From contig JANQFF010000116.1 of the NCBI GenBank assembly GCA_028277965.1, forward strand, positions 1 to 35,477: DNA of 35,477 bases, given 5' to 3'. Under the pieces are notes generated by a model, which saw only the letters and a program-made list of their open reading frames with translations, searched no databases and was not told where the DNA came from. Position 1 is the first letter of the stretch; every line of letters begins with the position of its first letter. Both the position numbers and the translations under genes were made by a program. Shown here piece by piece: positions 1 through 7,220 of the stretch. This DNA comes from Pseudomonadales bacterium (GTDB lineage Bacteria; Pseudomonadota; Gammaproteobacteria; Pseudomonadales; Azotimanducaceae).

Positions 1-687
1 GAAGAACGCCTGCCCAATCGCCGCCAGAAGCATCGATGGTCCGACTTTGGAGAAATCGGGTGTGAACAGGTACTCGATGGTTTCACCCATACCTCCGGCG
101 AATACGTTGAATATCGCAAGACCGAGTAACAGGAGAAACAACAGCGGCATCAGGATCTTCACGGCACGCTCGATGCCGCCTTGCACACCCGCATAGATGA
201 TGCCGCACGCGATACCCACCGCACCGACCGTCCAGGCAAACATGACCGGGTTGTTCGCAAGCAGTGAATCGAATGTCATTCCTGATGCACTGGCGGTCAT
301 CTCTTCGAATCCACCGTTCAATGCAATCAGGAGGTAGTGCAAAACCCACCCGGCAACCACGCTGTAGGCGATCAGGATTGTGAATGCCGTCACCAGATTG
401 AGATAACCCACCCATGACCAGGCGCTACTCAGGTTTTCTCCGCGGGCAACTTCGTTCATTGCGCTCGGGGGTGTCTGACCACCCTTGCGGCCGATGAGGA
501 CTTCCGCCATGAGTATGGGCACACCGATGACAAATGCACAGATGAGGTAGACCACCACAAAGGCACCACCACCGTTCTCCCCGGTCACATAGGGAAACCG
601 CCAGATATTGCCCAGACCCACGGCAAAACCGATGGCCGCCATGAGGAAGCCGAATCGCGAACTCCATTGCTGGGTACCGGCGGCCAC
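1..687 (-). CDS. SNF-family sodium-dependent transporter, N-terminal part (cut by window edge)
   Basis: This is the first 229 codons of a neurotransmitter:sodium symporter (LeuT fold), which would import an amino acid or similar solute with Na+ across the inner membrane. Seen in the sequence: after a short hydrophilic N-terminus, the first membrane segment carries the family signature AVGLGNIWRFPY, where LeuT homologues bind Na+ and substrate at the unwound helix. A glycine-rich stretch (GENGGGAF) and further hydrophobic segments follow. The start chosen is GTG at 687, two bases after the stop of the upstream enoyl-CoA hydratase gene, so the two are probably translationally coupled. The reading frame stays open to base 1, and the C-terminal half lies outside the window. 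The family is near certain; the substrate is unknown. Confidence 0.93.
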   Translation of the reverse strand, partial: MAAGTQQWSSRFGFLMAAIGFAVGLGNIWRFPYVTGENGGGAFVVVYLICAFVIGVPILMAEVLIGRKGGQTPPSAMNEVARGENLSSAWSWVGYLNLVTAFTILIAYSVVAGWVLHYLLIALNGGFEEMTASASGMTFDSLLANNPVMFAWTVGAVGIACGIIYAGVQGGIERAVKILMPLLFLLLLGLAIFNVFAGGMGETIEYLFTPDFSKVGPSMLLAAIGQAFF

Positions 688-689
688 GT

Positions 690-1502
690 TTACCGGCCGT
701 TAAATTCCGGGGCGCGCTTCTCCACAAATGCTTTTGCAGCACCCTTATGATCGTCGGTCATGAAACATCGGATCATGTGCAGCGCTTCGCGGTCGAACGT
801 ATCGCTCAAACTGCCTCCATAGGCTGCATTCAGGTTTTTCTTCATGTAGCCGACCGCCACTGTAGGCAGGCTTGCAAGCTCACGCGCAAGGTCTGCGACA
901 GCCTGCTCATACTCATCCGCCGTAGCTACCCGATTCACGAGACCAATTTCTCCTGCCTCCGTACCGGAAAGCACAGGCGCCGAAAAATAAAGCTCTCGCG
1001 CTTTAGCCTGGCCGACGATATAGGGGAGGAAAAAAGAGCCACCGTAGTCACCGGAAAGACCCACCTTGGAGAAAGCCGTCGTGAGCTTGGCGGTATCTAC
1101 AGCGATGCGCATATCACAGGCGAGAGCCAGGGAAAGACCCGCTCCAGCTGCCGGTCCCGGAATCGCTGCCAGCGTGGGTTTCGGCATCTCGTGCAGAAGT
1201 CTGGAAAGCTCCATACCGGCCCGCAACCCATGCGCACGACCTTCCAGATCGAACCCGCCGCTGCTGCCGCCGGATTTGCTGCCGGCCTCAGACGCAAATC
1301 CTTTTACGTCACCACCGGCGCAGAAAGCACCACCGGCGCCCGTGAGAACGACACACCTCACATCACGATCCGCCGCGAGCCTGGGCAGCGCTTCATGCAT
1401 GGCCGTCATCATGTCACCACCCATGGCGTTGCGGGCTTCAGGACGGTTCATCGTCAGCGTGGCAACGCCCTCATCGAAACTCTCGAGGAGTTGTTCAGAC
1501 AT
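690..1502 (-). CDS. Enoyl-CoA hydratase/isomerase family protein (crotonase fold)
   Basis: A 270-residue crotonase-superfamily enzyme, acting on acyl-CoA thioesters in the cytoplasm. The oxyanion-hole motif is AFCAGGD at about residues 59-65, and the second glycine-rich helix is GPAAGAG at about 116-122. The first canonical catalytic Glu position is Ser in this protein, and the second region reads GDYGG with Asp152. This resembles PaaG-type isomerases more than classical hydratases, so isomerisation or another crotonase reaction is as likely as hydration. A Gly/Ser-rich loop (about residues 74-83) is unusual. The start is ATG at 1502 with AAGGA eight bases upstream. It lies between an APC permease gene (16 bases upstream) and a sodium symporter gene (2 bases downstream), suggesting that the operon imports and then processes a carboxylate or amino acid. 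Substrate unknown. Confidence 0.93.
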   Translation of the reverse strand: MSEQLLESFDEGVATLTMNRPEARNAMGGDMMTAMHEALPRLAADRDVRCVVLTGAGGAFCAGGDVKGFASEAGSKSGGSSGGFDLEGRAHGLRAGMELSRLLHEMPKPTLAAIPGPAAGAGLSLALACDMRIAVDTAKLTTAFSKVGLSGDYGGSFFLPYIVGQAKARELYFSAPVLSGTEAGEIGLVNRVATADEYEQAVADLARELASLPTVAVGYMKKNLNAAYGGSLSDTFDREALHMIRCFMTDDHKGAAKAFVEKRAPEFNGR

Positions 1503-1518
1503 ATCTGTATTCCTTAAT

Positions 1519-2865
1519 TCAAGACCGGCTTACCCTATCCCGGGTCACCAGGTAGAACAACCAGCCCCCCAGAATCAAAACTGCGCTCATCAAAGCCTCC
1601 TGCGGTCTCAGCCAGACCACGTAGGCCGAGGTCCACAGGGTAAATCCTGCAAAGACCACAACCGGCAGCGGGTAGAAGGGCATCCGGAAACTAGTAACAT
1701 TGGGGTCGAGCAACCCGTGTTCGGCCAATGTTACTGGTTTTCTCCTGCGTCTCAGGACCACAACACCACAGACCGCCAGGAGCGTGTTCAGGGCAAGCGT
1801 GAATCCCGCAAAGACAAGTATCGCTTCAAACGTCGACGTCAGAACCAGGGCGACCGTGACGCTGACCTGAAAGATGATTGCCCGGTATGGGATACCGTGC
1901 CGGTTTTCTTTGGCTAGAAACCCGAGGGGCTGACAGTCCTGCCCAATTGCCTGGAGCGCACGCGGCCCTGCCAGGACCATGGCGCTGATCGTGGATACAA
2001 GCAGCACTGACAGCATCAACCCGACGATATTCGAGCCCACTTCGCCAAACGCAAAGTCAGCGACGATGTATCCGACTTCCAGCTGACCCGCTATCGCCTC
2101 CATTGGAGCGACATACAGGAACACCACATGCAGCAGGACGTAGATGACAGTCACGCTCCCGGTTCCAACCAGCAGGATCCGTGGCAGATTTCGGGCCGCA
2201 TCGTCGACCTCATCGCTGAGGTAAGTGGCAGCGTTCCACCCTGTGTATGCGTAATTCACAAAAATGAGGGCTATAGCGAATCCGCCAGAGAGCGCGAGAT
2301 CGAGATCTCCGCTTGCAGGCAGCCACCTGATATTCTGTGGCACCTCCACCCAGGCAACGGCCATGACCATAAACGCGATTATGCAAAGCACCTTGATGGC
2401 CGTGACACCGAACTGAAAACCACCGCTACTTCGCCTCGTTCCCAGATGCATGGCACTAACCGCAATCACGAGTCCAGCGGCGAGCAGGGGAACTGACAAA
2501 CCGGGGAACACACTGGCGAGATAAGTGGCTGACGTAATGGCAGCCAGGGCGGTCGGCGCCGCAAACCCGATTGTGCTCGAGATCCAGCCGGAGATGAACC
2601 CGGCCGCGGGGTGATAAATCCGGCCGAGGAAATTGTACTCCCCGCCGGACCTTGGCAACGCGGATCCAAGTTCCGCGTATGCGAGCGCGCCACACAACGC
2701 GAGCACTCCGCCGACAATCCAGAGCAGGAGAATGACCGGGGCTGAGCGGATGTCTACCAACTGGAAACCCAGGCTCGTGAAAACGCCTGTGCCAATCATG
2801 TTCGCAATGACGATGCTGGTTGCGGTACCCCTGCCGAACTTCTGTTGTCGAGCCGGACTGGTCAT
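1519..2865 (-). CDS. APC-superfamily amino acid permease
   Basis: A 448-residue polytopic inner-membrane transporter with about twelve hydrophobic segments, the normal size for the APC family. The first membrane segment contains NMIGTGVF (residues 22-29), the glycine-rich unwound substrate-binding motif of amino acid/polyamine/cationic transporters. A second hallmark, the AYAELGSALPRSGGEY region (about residues 62-77), follows the second membrane helix as in other APC permeases. It is the first gene of a minus-strand run with an enoyl-CoA hydratase-like enzyme and an SNF transporter. It is divergent from a GNAT gene across only 29 bases, so promoters for both must lie in or near that gap. The solute cannot be inferred. 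Eukaryotic LAT-like and bacterial exchanger subgroups are both possible. Confidence 0.93.
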   Translation of the reverse strand: MTSPARQQKFGRGTATSIVIANMIGTGVFTSLGFQLVDIRSAPVILLLWIVGGVLALCGALAYAELGSALPRSGGEYNFLGRIYHPAAGFISGWISSTIGFAAPTALAAITSATYLASVFPGLSVPLLAAGLVIAVSAMHLGTRRSSGGFQFGVTAIKVLCIIAFMVMAVAWVEVPQNIRWLPASGDLDLALSGGFAIALIFVNYAYTGWNAATYLSDEVDDAARNLPRILLVGTGSVTVIYVLLHVVFLYVAPMEAIAGQLEVGYIVADFAFGEVGSNIVGLMLSVLLVSTISAMVLAGPRALQAIGQDCQPLGFLAKENRHGIPYRAIIFQVSVTVALVLTSTFEAILVFAGFTLALNTLLAVCGVVVLRRRRKPVTLAEHGLLDPNVTSFRMPFYPLPVVVFAGFTLWTSAYVVWLRPQEALMSAVLILGGWLFYLVTRDRVSRS

Positions 2866-2894
2866 GAGCCCGCCGCGCCAGTATAAGGACAGCT

Positions 2895-3362
2895 ATGACT
2901 CATACCATTCGACCAGCATCACAGCAAGACAGGGGTGCCATCCTCAACCTCCTTCCCCAGCTTGCAGACTTTGATGTCCCGCCCCGGCGCAATCCGCGAC
3001 ACCTGTGGGAAGGTGATGCCAGGCTTGCACAAGAGATCCTGGACGAGCCCAATGACAGGTCTTTCTGCCACGTCAGCGTCACACCCGACGATGTCGTAAC
3101 CGGTGTCATCATCGTTTCCATGCGCGCCGAACTTCTGAGTGGAGAACCGAGCGCACACCTGGAGGGTATTGTCGTAGACCCGCAGCTGCGCGGGCAGGGT
3201 CTCGGCCGCATCTTACTCGACCATGCCGAGCAGGAAGCGAAGATGAGAGGCGCCTTGTCGCTGACATTGCATGTATTTGCCAACAATCACCGTGCCAGGA
3301 GCCTGTACGCTGCCAGCGACTATGACAGTGAACTCATACGCGCAATCAAGTGGCTGGACTGA
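2895..3362 (+). CDS. GNAT-family N-acetyltransferase
   Basis: A 155-residue GCN5-related acetyltransferase that would move an acetyl group from acetyl-CoA to an amine. The acetyl-CoA pyrophosphate-binding loop is visible as DPQLRGQGLGRILL (about residues 95-108), matching the R/Q-x-x-G-x-G/A signature after the beta strand ending GIVV. The following ANNHRARSLYAASDY segment corresponds to the usual NxxAxxlYek motif near the C-terminus. The length is typical. The gene is divergent from the APC permease. Its last 17 bases overlap the 3' end of the convergent PhyH-like gene. The target (antibiotic, metabolite or protein) is unknown. Confidence 0.9.
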   Translation: MTHTIRPASQQDRGAILNLLPQLADFDVPPRRNPRHLWEGDARLAQEILDEPNDRSFCHVSVTPDDVVTGVIIVSMRAELLSGEPSAHLEGIVVDPQLRGQGLGRILLDHAEQEAKMRGALSLTLHVFANNHRARSLYAASDYDSELIRAIKWLD

Positions 3363-4158
3363 TCTTGCGGGTCAGCCCACGTGTTTTCCAGTCGGCCCGG
3401 TCCGATTCACAATCACCCGCAGCATAGTGCACGGATATTGCACGCCGGAACTGATCACTCTCATTCGTACCTGACCCGTGAATGAGTAGCGGATGGAAGA
3501 GCAGCGTGTCGCCCGGCATCATTTCAACGTGCACCCGCGACTCGACGTCAACGTCATCAATCCCATAAAACCCATGATTGACAAATTCCCAGTCGGGATT
3601 CTCATGCTCGAGCAGTTCACCCTTGTGGGTGCCCGGCAAGACCGCCAGGCATCCACTCTCCCGGGTAGCCGGAAGGATGGCTGTCCAGACGCCGGTTATC
3701 CCATCGGCCGGGCGTACTCTGAAATAGCGCAGGTCCTGATGCATCGGATGACGGCCATCCACCCCCGGTGGTTTGTTGAAAACGTTCGAGGACAGGCTGT
3801 AAAACTCTTCTCCAAGAATCGACTGGAGCGCATCGACCAGCGCCGGTTCCGAAGCGAACGCAAACAGGACGGGATCGTTTTCGAGACACAGGAGCTTGTT
3901 GACCCCATGAACCGTGCTGGGTGGTTCAATCGCGCCTTTAACGACCATCACATCCTGCATGACCTTCATGTGTTCCGGCAGGTCCTCACGGCCTTCGACA
4001 AATTCAAGGAAACGCTCGTTGTATCGTTCTAAAGACTCCGGCGGAATGAGACCGCGCAGCAGCACGTACCCTTCATCGGCGTAGTGCTGAATCTGTTCCT
4101 CGCTCAATGGCATACGATGCTGGCCCGCTGCGTTAGCTGCTAAACTCCCATTATCCAT
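3346..4158 (-). CDS. Phytanoyl-CoA dioxygenase (PhyH) family Fe(II)/2-oxoglutarate oxygenase
   Basis: A 270-residue non-heme iron oxygenase of the PhyH family, which hydroxylates substrates at the expense of 2-oxoglutarate and O2. The facial triad can be placed: the HxD motif is His140-Gln-Asp142 in MHQDLRYF, and the distal histidine is His227 in PLLIHGSG. Arg238 or Arg239 downstream suits 2-oxoglutarate carboxylate binding. A mid-protein segment (LPATRESGCLAVLPGTHKG) is characteristic of PhyH proteins. The start is uncertain. ATG at 4158 leaves 21 bases to the divergent SDR gene, while the in-frame ATG at 4113 begins right before the conserved domain; neither has a good Shine-Dalgarno. The substrate is unknown; family members act on fatty acyl-CoAs, amino acids and natural products. 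Confidence 0.92.
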   Translation of the reverse strand: MDNGSLAANAAGQHRMPLSEEQIQHYADEGYVLLRGLIPPESLERYNERFLEFVEGREDLPEHMKVMQDVMVVKGAIEPPSTVHGVNKLLCLENDPVLFAFASEPALVDALQSILGEEFYSLSSNVFNKPPGVDGRHPMHQDLRYFRVRPADGITGVWTAILPATRESGCLAVLPGTHKGELLEHENPDWEFVNHGFYGIDDVDVESRVHVEMMPGDTLLFHPLLIHGSGTNESDQFRRAISVHYAAGDCESDRADWKTRGLTRKISPAT

Positions 4159-4179
4159 AACAAAATCAATAGGTGAACA

Positions 4180-4956
4180 ATGGCTGACTTTCCCTTACCC
4201 AACGTATCCAACAACCTGGACGGTCAGGTGGCCCTGGTAACGGGATGCACATCGGGTCTCGGCAAGCGGTTTGCCGAGGTTCTGGCAGCCGCAGGTGCCA
4301 AAGTAGCCGTTACAGGTCGCCGTGTTGAGCGCCTGGAGGAACTGGCTGAAGACATCCGGTCACGCGGTGGCGTTGCCGAGCCAATACGCCTCGACATGAC
4401 AGACACCGATTCGATCATGGAGTGCGTTCAGAAGGTCGAAGATACCCTCGGCACCATCACAATTCTCGTAAACAACGCCGGTATCCCGGACGCTCAGCGG
4501 GCGCACAAGATGTCACTGGAGCTCATCGATGATGTATTCGACACCAATCTTCGGGGTCCGTACATTCTGTCCTGCGAAATTGCCCGCCGCCTCATCGATG
4601 CGGAACTACCCGGCCGCATGGTGAACATATCCTCGGTTGGCGCTTTCCGGTACGACGGCAACGGAGCGGCGCTCTATTCCATCACAAAGGCGGGCATCAT
4701 CCGCATGACAGAAGCGCTCGCTGTTGAATGGGCGCGCTTCAATATCAACGTGAACGCCATCGCTCCTGGAGCGTTTTCATCGGAAATGATGGACGGAATG
4801 GTCTCGAGAATTGGGGATTTCTACAAACACTTCCCCCGTGGGCGCATCTGCGACCCGGCCGAAATGGACAGTACCCTGCTCTACTTCGTCTCCCCGGCAA
4901 GCAACGCAGTGACGGGCACCTTCATCAAGATCGACGACGGCCAGGGCCCGCGCTGA
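4180..4956 (+). CDS. SDR-family NAD(P)-dependent oxidoreductase
   Basis: A 258-residue classical short-chain dehydrogenase/reductase, the standard length for the family. The nucleotide-binding motif TGCTSGLG is at residues 21-28, NNAG at 98-101, the catalytic serine at 151/152, and the YxxxK pair is Tyr166/Lys170. It would interconvert an alcohol and a ketone with NAD(P)H in the cytoplasm. The start is ATG at 4180 with AGGTGA just upstream. It is divergently arranged with the PhyH oxygenase, so the two may be co-regulated and act in sequence (hydroxylate, then oxidise); that link is inference. A large inverted repeat begins 4 bases after the stop codon. Confidence 0.95.
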   Translation: MADFPLPNVSNNLDGQVALVTGCTSGLGKRFAEVLAAAGAKVAVTGRRVERLEELAEDIRSRGGVAEPIRLDMTDTDSIMECVQKVEDTLGTITILVNNAGIPDAQRAHKMSLELIDDVFDTNLRGPYILSCEIARRLIDAELPGRMVNISSVGAFRYDGNGAALYSITKAGIIRMTEALAVEWARFNINVNAIAPGAFSSEMMDGMVSRIGDFYKHFPRGRICDPAEMDSTLLYFVSPASNAVTGTFIKIDDGQGPR

Positions 4957-4960
4957 GAAC

Positions 4961-5050
4961 AAAGTGGTGACATTGGTGCCAGGCACTTCGTCACCACTTT
5001 TTGACGTTCTAAAGTGGTGACGAAGTGCCTGGCACCAATGTCACCACTTT
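4961..5050. repeat. Perfect inverted repeat, 40-bp arms with 10-base loop (REP/MITE-like; likely terminator)
   Basis: Arm 4961-5000 is the exact reverse complement of arm 5011-5050, separated by TTGACGTTCT. Each arm starts with AAAGTGGTGAC and ends with its complement GTCACCACTTT, and holds the odd palindrome GTGCCAGGCAC, so it is a nested cruciform. A run of six T follows on the plus strand (5048-5053), as in an intrinsic terminator for the SDR gene. It fills the gap between two convergent genes almost completely. Similar GTGCC(A/T)GGCAC cores occur in dispersed REP-like elements of proteobacteria (from memory, not checked). Confidence 0.95.
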
Positions 5051-5053
5051 TTT

Positions 5054-6334
5054 CTATTGCAAAGACTCCGTAAGTGCCTGATAAGTAGCCACTTTCAGGT
5101 CAGATCTGAAGGGGTACGGTGAACCCATCAGCTGGATCATCCCAATGGCCACCAGCTCTTCGACAGGATCGATCCAGAAGACCGTTCCGGCTGCCCCACC
5201 CCAGTTGTACTCACCCGCGCTGCCCATCACACCACCTGCCGCCGGGTCGGTAACAATGCCGAACCCGAGGCCGAAGCCAAATCCGTTGAGGCGTGCGCCG
5301 AGTATCGGCTGCTCACCGTTACCACCGCTGACAATACTTGCTGGCAGGTGATTGGACGCCATGTAGTTGACGGTTTTTGGCCCGAGAATCCGTGCATCAC
5401 CCAATAACCCGCCGTTGCGCATGGCCTCAGCGAATCGCATGTAATCCATGGTCGAGGACACAAGACCGCCACCTCCGGAGAAGAGGGTTGTGCCACGATA
5501 GCGGAGCGCAGCCTGCTGCGTGTCTTCCGGGAATTGCGTCAGGGCGCGGGTTTTGGGGTCGAGGTAATGGTTCGGCAGAAATCGGCCCACCTTGTCGTCC
5601 GGTACGTTGAAGAACGTATCTTCCATGCCCAGGGGTTGGAAAATGCGCTCATCGAGGTACTCATCAAACGGCTGACCGCTGATGCGCTCAACCACAAGCC
5701 CCGTGACATCGACAGCTATCGAGTAGTGCCACTGATCACCCGGCTGAAACTTCAGGGGAAGTTCCCCGACCATGTCCGCAAACTCTTCGAGGTCTTTCGC
5801 CGCAAAAAGCTGGGCCTCACGGTAGTACTTGTCGACTGGGTCTCCATCTGGATTGAATCCGTATGAGAAACCAGCGGTGTGGGTCAGGAGCTGCTGCATC
5901 GTCATTTCCCGCGTGGCTGGCACCAGGCTGCCGTCCGCATTCAACACCTGAACGCCTTTCAGTTCAGGGACAAACTTCGATACGGGATCACTGAGATGGA
6001 ACTTGCCCTGCTCATACAGCTGCATCGCGGCCACAGCCGTGATGGGTTTGGTCATGGAAAAAATGCGGAAAAGCGCATCCTTTTCCAGTGGGCGCTCGTC
6101 ATCCGCGCCGCGATTCCCCACAGCCTCGAAGTGAACAATGCGTCCACGGCGAGCGACCATTGTGATCACACCCGCAAACTTGCCTTCGTCCACATAAGAC
6201 TGTGTGATGTCAACGATACGACCCAGGCGCTCGGGATCGAACCCTTCTCGGGCGGGTGATACCACAGGCAGATCACGCGCAGACGCTATCTGTATGAACG
6301 CCAGATACAGTAACCCGGTTATCAGTCTTTTCAT
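5054..6334 (-). CDS. Exported serine hydrolase, beta-lactamase class C/EstB-like family
   Basis: A serine hydrolase of the penicillin-binding-protein/beta-lactamase fold. The N-terminus MKRLITGLLYLAFIQIASA is a Sec signal peptide, so it should act in the periplasm. The SxxK nucleophile motif is SMTK at residues 93-96 of the chosen start, and the second-site tyrosine is in HYSI (Tyr204, Y-S-I rather than the Y-A/S-N of AmpC). The C-terminal WGGAAGTVFW motif resembles EstB-type esterases, which points to an esterase or peptidase more than to antibiotic resistance. The start is set at ATG 6334 because GGAGAG lies directly before it. The ATG 12 bases upstream (6346) is also in frame but would put this ribosome-binding site inside the gene. 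It is last in a four-gene minus-strand run with an amidohydrolase. Confidence 0.88.
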   Translation of the reverse strand: MKRLITGLLYLAFIQIASARDLPVVSPAREGFDPERLGRIVDITQSYVDEGKFAGVITMVARRGRIVHFEAVGNRGADDERPLEKDALFRIFSMTKPITAVAAMQLYEQGKFHLSDPVSKFVPELKGVQVLNADGSLVPATREMTMQQLLTHTAGFSYGFNPDGDPVDKYYREAQLFAAKDLEEFADMVGELPLKFQPGDQWHYSIAVDVTGLVVERISGQPFDEYLDERIFQPLGMEDTFFNVPDDKVGRFLPNHYLDPKTRALTQFPEDTQQAALRYRGTTLFSGGGGLVSSTMDYMRFAEAMRNGGLLGDARILGPKTVNYMASNHLPASIVSGGNGEQPILGARLNGFGFGLGFGIVTDPAAGGVMGSAGEYNWGGAAGTVFWIDPVEELVAIGMIQLMGSPYPFRSDLKVATYQALTESLQ

Positions 6335-6343
6335 TCTTCTCTC

Positions 6344-6386
6344 CATCAGTTGTTCGCCATCAGTTGTTTCGCCATCAGCTATTCGC
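6344..6386. repeat. Three tandem degenerate 14-15-bp units in a translational junction
   Basis: Units beginning CATCAG occur at 6344, 6358 and 6373, each followed by TTGTT(T)CGC or TATTCGC. On the minus strand each places an ATG after CTG, between the stop of the enoyl-CoA hydratase gene (6379-6381) and the start of the hydrolase gene. They could offer re-initiation sites or simply reflect slippage. Confidence 0.6.
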
Positions 6387-7176
6387 TCCGGTAGTTACCG
6401 GCGCGTTTTTCAAAAAAAGCATCCACAGCCTCCTTGTGATCCGGCTCAGCGTGGCAGACTGCCTGAAACGCCGCAGACTTGTCGAGCAACTCGTCGAGGC
6501 TCGAATTCTGACTGGCCCGCATGAGTTGTTTGGTCAGGCGGACTGCATGTGGTGGGTTGGCGGCAATACTCTGGGCGAGTTCGACTGAACGCGTCATCAA
6601 CTCCTCAGGCTCCACAAGCTCTGATATGAGACCAATCCGCAGCGCCTCCTCAGCCTGAACAGGATCTCCCGCAAACGCCATCTTGCAGGCATTGGAGTAA
6701 CCGACTACACGCGGCAGAAACCATGCACCCCCGTCACCAGGAATAATGCCGAGCTTCACGAAGCTCTCAGCAAACATCGCCCGTGCGCTGCCAATCCGGA
6801 TATCACACATCGTAGCGAGGTCACATCCCGCTCCAACCGCCGGCCCATTAACCGCTGCAATGATGGGCACGTTCAGACTGTATATTGCCCGGGGTATACG
6901 CTGGATGCCCTTTCGATAGGCATCAGCCTGATCAAACGGGTCACCAGCGAAGAGCCCTTTGCGGTCTCGCATGTCTTTGACATTCCCTCCTGCACAGAAG
7001 GCGGAGCCTTCCCCGGTGAGGACAACCGCCCGGACCCCGACATCGTCGTTAACAGATGCACACACGGATTCAAAGTCGGCAAACTGTTCTTCGCCTGTCA
7101 AGGCGTTGCGGGTATCCGGACTCGACATCGTCAGCACGAGGACGTGCCCTTCACGCTCCTGGCGTAAAAAGCTCAT
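6379..7176 (-). CDS. Enoyl-CoA hydratase/isomerase family protein (crotonase fold)
   Basis: A second crotonase-superfamily enzyme, 265 residues. The oxyanion-hole loop is SAFCAGGNV (about residues 58-66) and the second loop is NGPAVGAG (about 110-117). Both canonical catalytic glutamates are replaced by aspartate: Asp119 in GAGCDL and Asp148 in PGDGG. Asp at the second site is seen in PaaG-like isomerases, so the exact reaction is open. The C-terminal CHAEPDHKEAVDAFFEKR segment is the standard acyl-CoA-binding helix region. It sits 44 bases after an amidohydrolase gene and 44 bases before the exported hydrolase gene in the same transcription direction. It is clearly diverged from the other crotonase in this window and is not a recent copy. 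Confidence 0.93.
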   Translation of the reverse strand: MSFLRQEREGHVLVLTMSSPDTRNALTGEEQFADFESVCASVNDDVGVRAVVLTGEGSAFCAGGNVKDMRDRKGLFAGDPFDQADAYRKGIQRIPRAIYSLNVPIIAAVNGPAVGAGCDLATMCDIRIGSARAMFAESFVKLGIIPGDGGAWFLPRVVGYSNACKMAFAGDPVQAEEALRIGLISELVEPEELMTRSVELAQSIAANPPHAVRLTKQLMRASQNSSLDELLDKSAAFQAVCHAEPDHKEAVDAFFEKRAGNYRSE

Positions 7177-7220
7177 GAATTCTCCTTATGGATTTGAGAT
7201 ATGTGCCTAATGGTTGGTTA

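Noticed and set aside
747-1917. Long plus-strand open frames opposite the crotonase and permease genes
   Set aside because: They are antisense to well-supported genes, with no recognisable domain; typical of GC-rich coding DNA.
5054-6334. The beta-lactamase-fold hydrolase as an antibiotic-resistance determinant
   Set aside because: The Y-S-I motif and the GGAAGTVFW end fit EstB-like esterases better than AmpC, and there is no regulator such as AmpR beside it.
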